Assembly (NCBI RefSeq): GCF_010093595.1
Contig: NW_022985445.1
Coordinates: 992,446 to 1,026,161 of the forward strand
Direction of reading: 5' to 3'
Length of the DNA stretch: 33,716 bases
DNA from: Mytilinidion resinicola
Taxonomy: Eukaryota > Ascomycota > Dothideomycetes > Mytilinidiales > Mytilinidiaceae
The translations under genes were made by a program, and so were the position numbers. Under the pieces are notes generated by a model. That model did not search any database and had not been told where the DNA came from. It saw nothing but the letters and a program-made list of their open reading frames with translations. Shown here in pieces: positions 20,626 to 30,879 of this stretch; the first letter of the stretch is position 1; each line of letters begins with the position of its first letter.

Positions 20626-22107
20626 ATGTACCACCGAGGCGATCCACGCTGGACGCGGCGCGTCGACACCATCGTGCACGGCATCGAGTCGGCCAACGAG
20701 TCGGCCCAGGCCAACCTCTTCACCTTCGCCCACAACTACATCGGGCCCTGTCTGGGCTCTATAGGAAACGCCTTCCACTCCTGCACCGCCTCCTGTTTCC
20801 CCTCCCGCGACGACCGTCGCCGCCACCGAGGCCGGTCGCGCGGCCGAGCTGAACTCAGCTTCGACTTCTATGACGACTGGGAAGAAGACGAGAACGATGG
20901 CCTGCTCGGATGGGGGAACGACGAGCTGGACCGCCTGCTTGCCGGCTCGAGGGGCAATGGCGCTGCACAACCTGCGCGCCAGCGCGCCATGAGCTATGGC
21001 ACCAGACGGGACCGCGATGGTCGGTTCCCAGGTGGACGCCGGAAAAGCGCAGTACAGCCTCACGATGGCGGCCCGGATCCTACCATAATTCCCAGTAGTT
21101 CCTATTTTGGCTTTCTGGGCAGGCTGCCCTTCAATATTGGGGGTAGGGGACTGCGATACAAGCCATCGGCCGCAGACTTGACCGAGCATCCAGGCGCGCT
21201 GCGCCGAACCGATGAAGAACAGCCTTTGGTGGAAGATAGTGACGAGGATGAGGCTTCTGGGGAAGGGAGAAAAGGACACAGACGGAAAAGAAGCCAGACG
21301 GCCCTCTCGGGACACTCGGGGCACACCACGGACTCATTGAGCTCCAGAGGGGACATATTTCCGAGCGAAGACGAGGACGACGCTGTGCCTTTAGACGACG
21401 AGTTCACAATGGCACTGGAGCGGCGGCAAACGGGACAGGGAATGGACGATACCAGCAGCGGGAAAACGAAGTCGCCTAAAGCAAGGCCGGCTGGTTCTCG
21501 CATGTCGACCCGGACAGCTTCGTCACGAAGCACGCACGAGTCGGGACGAAGATTCAGAGCAAATTCTCAAACTAAGCACCGTGACGCTGGAATTGAGGAG
21601 GTCCCCTCCTTGTCCGACCTCAAGCAGGAAGAGGAGCGCTTGCGACTAAAGGAAGAAGCGGAAGTCGAAAGGAAACGCCATGAAGCACGTCAGGTAGCCC
21701 TCAAACGGGGGCTGAGCGTGGACAATTTCACAGTAAGTTCGCGGACTACGGCAAATGCGCCTTCGTCGCTAATATCTGAATAGCCATCTGAGGGTAAACA
21801 TGACGCTGCAGTACTGTCGCCATCAAGTTTGCCGTTCCAGAAGAGCTCGACCCGTCAGTCTTCCTCTCCTGCGCGTTCTCCACAAATCGTGGAACCGTCT
21901 CAGACCCCTGAGACCATGCCATTCCCGACCTTCGACTCTCAAACTGCTCTGGAGAGCGGTGCCTTCGACATGGAAGGATCAGAGCTTTCAAGTGCTATCC
22001 CGACCCCAAACGGGCCACTCTCGTTGAGAAATGAAGTAGCGCAAAGTCAGCCGACTTCAACGTTTGTTCCCGCACGACTCCCGCATTTTGAGCTTGGACC
22101 GGACTGA
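20626..22107 (+). CDS. Conserved fungal protein of unknown function with C-terminal coiled coil
   Basis: Exons 20626-21732 and 21784-22107, with a 51-nt intron (GTAAGT, branch GCTAAT, acceptor ATAG). The product is 476 aa. The N-terminal ~100 residues look conserved: YHRGDPRWTRRVDTIVHGI, NLFTFAHNYIGPCLGS, paired cysteines in SCTASCFPSRDD, a basic stretch, then LSFDFYDDW and LLGWGNDELDRLLAG. I recognise this arrangement from other filamentous ascomycetes, without a known role. FGFLGRLPFNIGGRGLRYKPSAADL is a second conserved-looking block. The middle is acidic and Ser-rich (EDSDEDEAS, SEDEDDA). A short charged helix (about residues 325-365, DLKQEEERLRLKEEAEVERK) probably forms a coiled coil, and the tail is Ser/Pro-rich and disordered. 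There is no signal peptide or membrane helix, so it is probably cytosolic or membrane-peripheral. The start is the only in-frame ATG before the conserved block. Confidence 0.78.
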
Positions 22108-22942
22108 ACGAGACCATGAGGGTTTGATTGTACAGGACCATAATCTCAAGATCCACCAGCCTCAGGCCACCCCTTCCGACAGAATTACACCAAATTTGGG
22201 CAAGGCGGGAGCGGGTTCGAGAATTACACGATCTTATCCTAGGGTAGGACGTCCCGCGGATCATCGGCAGCACGAAAACCCTCGAGGCGTATTCCAGGAG
22301 CTAGCCGTTTCTGTAGAGCCAAGTTCTCTGTGGACACAAAAACCGGAGTCAATTTCATGGAAAGAGGCCCCCTTCATGGACCCTCGGCCGCGGAAACATA
22401 TCTCCTTGTTCTCCTCACTGTTATCAGTTCCTTGATGCTACTCGGGCCTTTTCTGACCTGTGTGTGGGTCAATCTGGTATTCGTTGACCCAATGATCGTG
22501 GTATTTTACGACAAGACCAACGTCATCCGTTCCATCGTTCTGGAGTACCTCATTCAGCTTGCAAATTTCCTGGCGTTCGTCGTTTTGCTATTATCACCCT
22601 TGCAGCGAAGGATGAAGCCGATGAGCCGAACATCAGCCGCATGCCAGCCGCTGGTTACGATATCAACGAGTTTTAGGAGTTCCGGCATGATCTTCCAGTC
22701 AATATCACAGACTGAAGACTTCGAATAGGTAGATGGGTCATCTTTACCTAGGTGAAGACGAACTTCACTTCTCAAGTACGATTGCTGTTGGAACGCACTT
22801 ATTACTACCATGGAATTCGTTCTGTGCTCAAAGATCCTATTTTGACGACATGAATTTTGCCTCCTCTCCAAGCGTGATATTTTGTTCCTCTCCCCTTCGT
22901 TTCCAGCCCCCCTTTTTGCAACGCAGCGTCGCACCCCTCCCA
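22108..22942. other. Region between unknown-function gene and protease gene
   Basis: Besides the doubtful membrane ORF at 22357-22728, nothing was recognised. The stretch contains the 3' flank of the + strand gene and the 3' flank of the minus-strand protease gene. Confidence 0.4.
22357..22728 (+). CDS. Doubtful small two-helix membrane protein ORF
   Basis: A 123-codon frame from ATG 22357 encodes two clear hydrophobic segments. The first is about residues 13-37 (TYLLVLLTVISSLMLLGPFL and on) and the second about 61-79 (LIQLANFLAFVVLLL). A short loop with FVDPMIVVFYDKTN separates them. The remaining tail is Ser/Thr-rich and undistinguished. The frame stays open upstream to a TAG near 22239 and is the same frame as the preceding gene, so it could be an extra exon of that gene if an intron removes the intervening stops, or a decayed fragment. 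I know no matching family. Confidence 0.3.
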   Translation: MERGPLHGPSAAETYLLVLLTVISSLMLLGPFLTCVWVNLVFVDPMIVVFYDKTNVIRSIVLEYLIQLANFLAFVVLLLSPLQRRMKPMSRTSAACQPLVTISTSFRSSGMIFQSISQTEDFE

Positions 22943-24028
22943 TCAATCCTCCTCCGTCAAATTCACACACTCCACCTCCTTCTCCGACCCTCTTCCTTCT
23001 CTCTCCCAAAAGCCCCTCAAAGCCCCATACCCAACCCCCCTCCTCATCCCCGTCCCCTCGTCCCAACTCGAATGCAACCCCACCAATCCCCCCGTCTTCG
23101 TCTCCACCAACGGCGCCCCTGAATGGCCCCAATACGTCCAGCAATCATGCATCAGCGCCCCAATCTCCTCATTATCCTCCACATCCTGCCCCGCCGCATA
23201 CCCCCGCCACGCCCCGTGGCTGACATGCAGCACGTCGTACCCCGTCGCCACGCCGCTCACAGCGGCTTCGAGGTCTTCGCTGCCCGGGTGGCCGATGCAG
23301 AGTAGCTGCGCGCCCGTTTGCGGCTCCGCGGAAGCAAACTCGATGTACGGGAACAGGTTTGGAGAACCAGGGCTCGGGGTAGAGGCGGCGACGATTCTTA
23401 ACATCGCGAGATCGCGGCGGGCGTCGAAGGCGATGCAGCGCGCTTCTACGACGCGGCCGCTGGAGAAGAGCAGCCAGTGGCGTGCCGAGAGGTCGAGTTC
23501 TTCTGCGTTCTCAGCGACGCAATGCGCGCATGTGAGGAGGATGCCGCTGGGGTGGATGCAGACGGCTGTGCCAGCGGCTTCTTGGGCGAATACGAGGGTG
23601 GCGGAGATGGCGGCGAGGAGGGGGGCGCTGGGGGAGACGGGGTTGGTGCGTTGGCGGGTTGGCTTCTTGGGGGGGAGGGTGGCGGAGGCGAGGCGGTGTT
23701 GGGTGGATGGGGAGGTCAGAAGGGCGCGTTTTTGGAGGAGAAGAGCTTGGGCAGGGGTGGGGAGGCCGGTTGTGGTGGTTGTCAGGGTGGAGAGGGGGGT
23801 GATGAGGGTGATGGGGATGGCTGGGGTTGTAGATGGTTGGAGCTCGGATAGGAGACCTGGAATTGACGTCGAGGCTGATTGAGATGGGGTGGGTTCTTTG
23901 CTCTTGCTTTGCTCATCTTGCTCTTTCCGAGACCGTGATCTGGTTCGTCGTTGTGTGGGCTCTGGTGGTGCTAGGGCTGGGGAGGTAGCTGTGTGTTTCT
24001 GGCGGCGAGCTGGGGCTTTAGGCCCCAT
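22943..24028 (-). CDS. Intracellular trypsin-like serine protease (S1/HtrA-type fold)
   Basis: Intronless, 361 aa from the minus-strand ATG at 24028. The catalytic triad is visible: H169 in LLTCAHCVAE, D206 in DARRDLAML and S303 in WGHSGAPLVE, matching the trypsin-like peptidase_2 (HtrA-type) pattern. The typical LLCIGHPG segment before the oxyanion region is also present. The N-terminal ~130 residues are low-complexity: a basic block (RRTRSRSRKEQDEQ) that could be a nuclear signal, then a Ser/Thr/Pro stretch. There is no signal peptide and no PDZ domain, so it is unlikely to be a secreted enzyme or a classical HtrA. The frame stays open upstream but without an ATG. Strong GC bias at third positions opens long antisense frames (23295-23882), which I consider spurious. 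Substrate unknown. Confidence 0.82.
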   Translation of the reverse strand: MGPKAPARRQKHTATSPALAPPEPTQRRTRSRSRKEQDEQSKSKEPTPSQSASTSIPGLLSELQPSTTPAIPITLITPLSTLTTTTTGLPTPAQALLLQKRALLTSPSTQHRLASATLPPKKPTRQRTNPVSPSAPLLAAISATLVFAQEAAGTAVCIHPSGILLTCAHCVAENAEELDLSARHWLLFSSGRVVEARCIAFDARRDLAMLRIVAASTPSPGSPNLFPYIEFASAEPQTGAQLLCIGHPGSEDLEAAVSGVATGYDVLHVSHGAWRGYAAGQDVEDNEEIGALMHDCWTYWGHSGAPLVETKTGGLVGLHSSWDEGTGMRRGVGYGALRGFWEREGRGSEKEVECVNLTEED

Positions 24029-24455
24029 TTTTTGGGAGTGGTTAGTATGAAGATGCAAAGAGGAATATATGACGGATCCCTCTTTAGTATGGATACATCT
24101 GATGTGCGTTGCTTCAGGCAACAGTCAGGAAGTGTGCACAGCCACCATACAAGCCTCAAAAGCCAGTAATGGACTAGTATACTAGATAAAACACTAAGGG
24201 CTTAGAATATCGTGATGGCCAGTGTCACATATTAGTTGTTGTTAGACGGCTGCGGAAATTGACTGGAAATTGTGTGCTATATTGATGGTAGCCCACTTTG
24301 GGATGGACTTCTCCCTTGATAAGCCCCTCAAGAACGCCATAAAACTTCAAGTCGTGCCTGACTATGCATCAGGCGGGTAACGCCTGGGTGAGTGCCTCGC
24401 TGGTGCCGGTAACGCCGTGATATGCAATCGTCTAGATGTAAAGAAAGTTCAAACC
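24029..24455. other. Intergenic region between protease and sgf11 genes
   Basis: These 427 bp lie upstream of the protease start and downstream of the sgf11 stop (both minus strand). No gene, RNA or notable repeat was seen. The protease promoter must lie here. Confidence 0.55.
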
Positions 24456-25748
24456 CTAGTTGCCACTGCCACTCGGGGCATTGGACCCAATCTCGCTCAA
24501 AGTGCTGTCCTCTTTACTCAGCGTGAGCTTGAGCTTCTTCCGCGGTGATTCTTCCGCATCGCCATCTCGGTCTCTCTTCCCTTCTCCTCCTGCTTTTGAC
24601 GCCCCAGAACCGCCTTCAGTAGGCTTTGGCAACCTCTTCGCGGCTATCGCTGCCTCCTTCTCTTGTGATTCCTTACTCGCCTTCAGCTTAACCTTCAGCG
24701 TGCCATCCTTGCCTCCTCGATCAGCCTTCTTGACATAGGAGCTCTTCTTCTTCTTTTTCTTCTCCGGCGTCTCATTGTCGTCTCCGTCGTCATCATCGCC
24801 ACCCTTCTTCACCGGGCTGATTCGCTTATCTTTCCCCGCAGCAACGCTCCCTTGTGAAGCCGGCACCGGTGTGCCCATGCGGCTTCCCAGCGGAGTATTT
24901 CCCATCCCACTACCATTCCCATTTTGCCCAGTCAGCTTCGCCATAGCATTCCTCGAGCTCTGACGTCCACTGATACCCAGACACTTCTCCAGATGCTGTG
25001 CGAACCGCGTGATTAGCAAGCTGCGCTTGCAATTGGGACATGTATGCCAGGGGATGTAATGTGCAGGTTTTCCACCGGTGTTCAGCTTGGGTTCAGCGGT
25101 CATGTCTGTGTCCTGTGATCCTGGCGTTCCGACCGACTCCTTGTCCGCATTCTTCAGCTGCTGCTTCTGTAGCTCCCGCTCTTTTTTGCTCTTAGCCATG
25201 TCCGTCGGAAACAGGTTGCCGTACACGTCGTGGCCTGGCCGCTGCACCCACGGATGTAGATTGCAGTATTCCTTGGTCATGTCTGGTGTCTGCGCCCCCT
25301 TACCTGACGCGGGATACTTGAGCCGTGGGAGCTTGCAGTGCGGGCAGATTATCTCCGGGGTTGTTTTTAGTGGATTGCCCTTGAGATGTACTCTGTGCCC
25401 GTCCCAGCTGGCGGCGTCATTGCTGATAGGGGGAGGTGGCGGCGGTGCGTGAGCGTTCTTGGCGGAGGGCTGCGAATCGAGCTGGGCGACGGCGAGGGAT
25501 TCGACTTGGGTGGCGGCCGAGGACATGCGGAGGAGCTTCTCGGAGCGGTGGCAGGACAGGGCGATGCTGGACATGACATCGTAGAGGACATCTTCGAATA
25601 TGTGCTTCGTCTGGCACCAGTTGGGTCAGTATATGGGAGTGGCAGAGCAAGGGAGGTGAACCCATACAACTTCATCCAGGGTTGCCGGCGAGATGTGGAC
25701 GCCAGACTTCAGGAGGTCCTCCAACTCAGCCGGCCCGTCCTCAGACAT
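24456..25748 (-). CDS. sgf11: SAGA deubiquitination-module subunit Sgf11
   Basis: Minus-strand exons 25748-25668 and 25610-24456, with a 57-nt intron (GTATGG, branch ACTGAC, acceptor CCAG). The product is 411 aa. The N-terminal helix, LDEVTKHIFEDVLYDVMSSI and on through CHRSEKLLRM, is completed by splicing and corresponds to the Sgf11 helix that packs on Sus1 and Ubp8. A conserved fungal module follows with C116-x2-C119 and C143-x2-H146 (IICPHCKLPRLKYP, TKEYCNLHPW, PGHDVYGN). The Sgf11-type zinc finger is C218-x2-C221-x11-H233-x3-C237 (CPNCKRSLLITRFAQHLEKC), which in yeast contacts the nucleosome acidic patch and orients Ubp8 for H2B deubiquitination. The C-terminal ~170 residues are Lys/Asp/Ser-rich and disordered, far longer than the 99-residue yeast protein, as in other filamentous fungi. 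Confidence 0.88.
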
Positions 25749-26559
25749 GGTGGAGGGTGTGCTCGTTGGTAGGTGACGTAGAAGGGAGGGCTTGGGCAAA
25801 GCGAGGCTGCGGTCCTGATCACTAAGGCACGGGAAACGAGTGTGGGTCCAGTATGCCGTTTGAGTCCTCGTCTCTCCACGTGTACGGGCTAGGCTAGCAA
25901 AACGGGATTAAAGTGGGAATAAGGGTGCGTTTCGGACGCCTGAAATAGCATTGCCGGCCGCTAGGGCTGCACAAGATCGGGGAAGCTTGACCGAGATCTG
26001 ATTAGATATGATAGGTCACGTGCAGGGAATTGTAGGGAAGCCAAGACAGCAAGAAGTGACTTCTACAGAGGAACTCTTCAACTGTAGTTCCCTTGTGTCA
26101 AATATGCATAAGTGCGTCTACGGTGAATGATACACAAGAGGCAGATTGCAATCTTTGAGAACACCGATCTGGGACTAGACGTACTGACAAAGTAAGCGTA
26201 TGGCATGTCAGCAGGCAAGAGCACGATATAGATAGCTGGATTCAGGATCAATTTGGACGGAAGTATACGAGTCAAAGACCACTTCTGGCTCTATCACCCC
26301 CTTATTTCTCCTCAACAGAGGCAAAAAGCCTTCTACCATCCCCAACAGCGCCATTCACCCCATGTGACGACCACATCAATGGCATGACTCCAACCCCGGG
26401 CATACCTCATCACGCCAAATCAGCGGTATCAACAATGCGAACCGTGCTCAGATTCCATATTAATACCTACCCGTGCTCATCACTCCCACCCCCTCTGAAA
26501 GCATCATCACGCCTCAACGCAAATGAAAAAAAACGATCGAATCTCCACTCTCCAAATTC
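25749..26559. other. Intergenic region upstream of sgf11
   Basis: 811 bp holding the sgf11 promoter and the 3' flank of the WASP gene. A CACGTG motif (26016-26021) and another at 25878 are present. No further gene was recognised. Confidence 0.5.
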
Positions 26560-28627
26560 TCACCAATCATCCTTTTCGTCCTCATCATCTGCAGGGTATT
26601 AGCATCTTCCCCAAACCAATGAAGAGCATAAAAGGGGGTAGAACTTACCACTATGGCTAACCTTCGCCTTCCTCGCCGCAAGCGCACTAGCCAGTGCTCC
26701 AGCCAGCCCTCCCTCTGCCGCATTCGGAGCAGCTCCACCGGCCGCACCCCCAGTAGCCGCCGGCTCGCTACCGGGCACTAGTGCCGCACTTCGATCCCGC
26801 TTCTCCTGAGAGCTAACTCTCTTGAGCTTAGCGCCGCCGCGGATATCGGCAAGCAGGTTGTCGACGACGGGGGCTCTCTTGGGCAGGCCTTGGGCCGCGG
26901 GCGCGCCGGGCATGGGAGGTGGTGGTGGCGGACCGCTGCCAGGTGGCATCGGTGGCGGGGGAGGCACGGAGGAGTTGGGCATGGGTGGTGGTGGGGGGAC
27001 TGCTGAATGCGGCATAGGGGGGGGAGGCGGGATTGAGCTCGTAGGCATAGGAGGGGGGGGAGGAATCGAGCTCGCAGGCATGGGCGAAGGCGGAGGGATG
27101 TCCCGAGAGGGTGGAGGTGGTGCGTGATTTGATGGCGGAGGAGGTACATGACGAGTAGAGGACGGAGGTAACGGAGGCGGTTGTGGGGCGCCGTGGTTCG
27201 AGGGTGGCAACGGAGGAGGCGCCGAGGATGTCTTTGGAGGCAATGGCGGCGGCGGAATGTGTGCAGGTGGAGTCTGTCGAGCTGGTGGTGGCGGGACATG
27301 TGCTGTTGGAGTCTCCCGAGCAGGTGGTGGGGGAGGAACAGGTCCACGACTTGGCGGAGGGGGTGGGTTTACCGGAGCCCTGGAGCCTGTGAATGGCGGT
27401 GGGACACCAAACCTGTGGCCTGGCTCTGGCGCCTCTTCCATCGGTGTCTTTGGCGGCCTGGGAGGAGGTGGAGGCCCTGGGTTCGTTACTGTATTGGATT
27501 CGGCCCGAGCTCTTGACGGTGGCGGCGGTGCGTTTGTGTGCGCGAATTTGCCAGCATCTGCAATTGGAGGAGGGGCACGGAATTTGGGGCCTGGTGGCGC
27601 GGGAGGAGAGGCCTGGCGAGGTGGAGAGGGCGCCGGACTAGCTGGTGATGCTGCAGCGTCAGTCTTGGTCCTTCGTGCTGGCGGAGGAGCTGGCGGCGGT
27701 CCTCTTCTCGATGTCGACGATCCCGTGTTTTGCGGACTTAGGGCAGTTGCTTTCATGGGCGGTGCACTTGGTGGTGGAGGCGGTGGAGCCCTTGATCGTC
27801 GTTCCGCAGCACTCTCTTCCACATTCTCTTGCGCCTTCCGCTGCTCAATGTACATTTTGATGAAGTCCGCATTGTCCTCAATCTGGTCCTCTGTGATGCC
27901 CATTGCCAGTAGTTCCTTCACCAAAGTAGGATCCGTGGTGTCGATTGCTGAGTTACGGCTGCTTGCAGCGTTCGAGTGGGTATGCTGAGTAGGAGAGGTA
28001 ACGGTCATTTCCCTGGGTGGTATAATCGACTGTGCTGGAGGATGATGCGAAGCGGACGAATGTCTGTGGCCAAACAGACCACCCAGAAGGCCGTGTGACT
28101 TCCCTCCGCCGCTTCCACCTCCATTCGAGGCCGCAGTATTCATAGCAGACCCAAACGGCTTCGACTTAGTGTTCTTGTGCGCATTCTTCTCCCGATCATC
28201 CATCTTCTTCTTGAACGTTTTTGCCTCCTTCTCGTCCGCAAATGACAGTCCCGCAAGGCAATCCTCCAGCTCAAAAGTGTGGAAGAACGTGCGGTCCTGG
28301 TTATAGGAGAAGGTGTCGTAGATTTCTTGGTCCCAGATCACTCCGCGGTTGGCAGGCTGGGGCTATCAGCACATACACGTCTTGCGATGCAGAGCATACA
28401 ATTGCTCGTCAACCTACCGAGACATCAACCATCTTGATCCAAAAAGTGTTCCCGACCAAGTCGTTCGCTAGTACTGCTGCTCCCTGCAGCCCTGTGAAGG
28501 TCCATCTTTGCTGGTTCGGATAGGCGACATAGAGCTTCGCAACGGCAACGGCATGGATCTTGTTCGAGGCTTTGGGTACAGTTCGCTTCACCGTCTGCTT
28601 ATCGTCGTCATTGAGAATCGAAGGCAT
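26560..28627 (-). CDS. las17: WASP family actin nucleation-promoting factor (Las17/Wsp1)
   Basis: Minus-strand exons 28627-28418, 28356-26649 and 26588-26560, with introns of 61 and 60 nt (branches GCTGAT and GCTAAT). The product is 648 aa, the same scale as yeast Las17. The WH1 domain (about residues 15-125) spans the first junction: LVGNTFWIKMVDVS joins PANRGVIWDQEIYDTF, then YNQDRTFFHTFELEDCLAG. A very long proline-rich region (about 190-545) carries many poly-Pro tracts for SH3 proteins and profilin. A WH2/verprolin motif follows (VVDNLLADIRGGAKLKRV, about 566-583), then an Ala-rich central helix. The 29-nt last exon supplies the acidic end DDEDEKDDW with the terminal tryptophan that contacts Arp2/3. 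It promotes Arp2/3-driven actin patches in endocytosis. Missing the tiny last exon would replace the acidic end by an unrelated tail, so the splice is decisive. Confidence 0.92.
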
Positions 28628-29940
28628 GGTGTCCAGTGAGGTCGATCACAGTCCTAGACGTCGTGATTGTGAAGGGTGCGGCGAATGTTGGAAGAACGGG
28701 AGGGGTGACGCCTGACAGCTACAGCGCTACAGCGCATGGAACGAGCAGGCGATGCGAGGCCGCCAGCAGCGAAGACCAGACAGGCGGTAGGTTAATGATT
28801 AGCTGGAGAGGGGCTTTCACTGCTCCAGGGAAGAATGGGTGAGGCCGCTGGGTACCTGGCGGTTGGGGTGTGGAGCTGTGGCTTTGAGCCGCGCAGTGAA
28901 GTCAGCTGCCAAGACGTCGAACCCCGTCTGTCGGATTCCATTAACCACATTCATGCGAAGGACCCTTGACATTCACTCAAATGCGCTGTACCTAATCTCG
29001 GATACGACGGAGTTTTGTTGACTCTCCGACGTCACCGCAATAGAGGGTTCACTATCTCAATCTTGACAACTCAACAGCATCAATTCGAAGAACAATGACG
29101 ATGGCGAATTTTGCAAGCTGATGCCTATTGCTTCATTCTCAGGCTTCGACACAGCAGGCTGTGACATTTTGTCCACGTAAGGATCAGACGACGCGGCCTT
29201 GTCACAGCCACCACTGTTCATGAACGACGTTTTAGTGTCACCTCGTCGCTTGTAGAAGTGACTCTAGAGCCGGGTGCTGACATCAAACTCAACGGAAAGG
29301 CTTTTACGAGCGAGTGAGTGAAACATTGAGATAAATGGTACGAGGTTCAGATAGAAAAGGCTAGATCAAGTTTGAACCAGTGCTCTAGACGTCGAGAGCT
29401 TCGTCTGGTGTAGTTTTGCACTAGTGACTTGTTTGCGAGCATCAAGCTGCTTGCTGAGGAGATTCACCAGTACCCATGTGTCTAGAAGAAGTTGCTCAGC
29501 CGAACAGTACATGTAATAACACCAAAGGAATAAGATTCACATCCACAGTCGCTTCTTGTCCCGAATAGCTGTCAGGCTTCGCGTAGCCAACATCCAGTAG
29601 TGATATGAACCCTTTCAATGGCAAGAAACGGTGGTGGAATCCAAATGCGTAAGCATAACATATACACTTTTTTCATTCAAACGCCTAAGCCAAGAAGTAG
29701 CCAGCTCAATAGAACCGCCCATCCTCTGAACGGAAGAGGGAGTATAAATTAGGTACACACCACCGATCACAATCAGAGAAGAGCAAAGCAGTGGTTCAGA
29801 CTGAGTGTGGAGGGGCCAAAAGGAAAGAGTATGGTGATTCCCAAGTTTCGCTTTCCCTTTCCAGCAGTAAGTAACTGGAGTGCCCCGATACGCAAACTTG
29901 TGGGGTTCGGTATGCGTGCATCTACCCTAGATCCCGTTCT
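28628..29940. other. Intergenic region upstream of the WASP gene
   Basis: 1.3 kb with the WASP promoter and the 3' flank of egd1. Only short open frames, no recognisable domain, no RNA gene. A short direct repeat (CTACAGCG twice, near 28721) is the only local repeat noted. Confidence 0.5.
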
Positions 29941-30879
29941 TTACTCGACCTCCCCCTTCGACTCAAAGTTCTCGCCCTCGACCAGCTCCGGGATGTCGTC
30001 GTCATCTTCATCTTCGCCCTTCTCGCCATCCTCGCCCTTCTCCTTCTGCATGCTCTGGTAGCTCTCGGCGAGCTTGCGCAGCGACGCCAGCGAGTCCGGC
30101 CCCAGTTGGTTGAGGATGCCGGGGACGAGCTCCGTGAGCTCCTTATCTTCGCCTTGGCCGTAGATGGCAAAGGTGTTTGCGGGGACGGAGGCATGGACTG
30201 TGGTTGATAGAAATTAGCAACCCATGATGCTGAAAGCGGCCACCGTATGTCGGCATGGATGAAAATGAAGACATCAACCCGCGGCTCTCTCCAAAAATTC
30301 CCTTTCAAGCCACAGACAGCCCAGCCAGTCTCGGACTTTTCCCGAGCAGATGTAGGAGAAGAATCAGACTAACCCTTTGGCGCAGAGAAATGGATGACAT
30401 TCCCGTCGCTTTTGAACATGTTCACCTCCTCAATCGCCTGAATCGGCTGCACATTCAGCTTCTTCAAGCTCGTCTGCAGCTTCTTGTCGTCGGTGCCAGC
30501 GCTCTTGTGGACCTTCTTGACCTTCCGGCGCGGGGTGCCTTTTCCTCTGTACGCCGGTTCCGTTAGCCATCTGTACTCTTCGCTCTATCTGCTGCCTCAA
30601 ACTCTTCGCTCCGGTATAGAACCCAAAACCGCAACTGCAATTTTTCCAGGATCGCAAGGGTATGTAAAGAGTCGGAGGCGGGGATTCGAGGGGATTCGCG
30701 ACGAAGATTCGAGGCTACGGAGTGGAAGAGCTGCTTACCCTAGTCACTCGTATTAGCATCGTTCATCTCTAGAAGCTCTCAGAAACAGCTCTAGAACTCC
30801 ATCGAGATGATGAAATCTTGGGCTTAAACTCACCAATTCGCACCGACGCCTGCATCCGCGCCAGCTTGGCCTGATCCAT
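29941..30879 (-). CDS. egd1: Nascent polypeptide-associated complex subunit beta (NAC-beta, Egd1/BTF3)
   Basis: Minus-strand exons 30879-30834, a single nucleotide at 30739, 30546-30374 and 30197-29941. Total 477 nt, 158 aa. Exon 1 encodes [15 protein letters not shown] and leaves one G. The next conserved residues, [12 protein letters not shown], need exactly one more nucleotide before exon 3, supplied by the G between acceptor GACTAG and donor GTAAGC. Introns are 94, 192 and 176 nt with branch sites GCTAAT, GCTAAC and GCTAAT. The NAC domain (about 34-99) includes [18 protein letters not shown], then [20 protein letters not shown] across junction 3. [20 protein letters not shown] and an acidic tail ending [10 protein letters not shown] complete the family. 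NAC-beta pairs with alpha, binds ribosomes near the exit tunnel through its basic N-terminus and shields nascent chains. Apart from the 1-nt exon the gene is ordinary. Confidence 0.93.
30739..30739 (-). other. egd1: Predicted single-nucleotide exon (G) of egd1
   Basis: Reading the minus strand: branch GCTAAT, acceptor GACTAG, one G, then donor GTAAGC. Without this G the joined exons total 476 nt and shift frame before GKGTPRRK. With it, the conserved [11 protein letters not shown] is produced. It can equally be described as a tandem intron in which removal of the first intron (30833-30740) creates ATTGG/GTAAGC for the second (30738-30547). Confidence 0.75.

Noticed and set aside
23295..23882. 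195-codon plus-strand frame antisense to the protease
   Set aside because: Shadow of the GC-biased protease gene, whose catalytic triad is intact.
27257..27988. Gly-rich 243-codon frame antisense to WASP
   Set aside because: Mirror image of poly-proline codons on the real strand.
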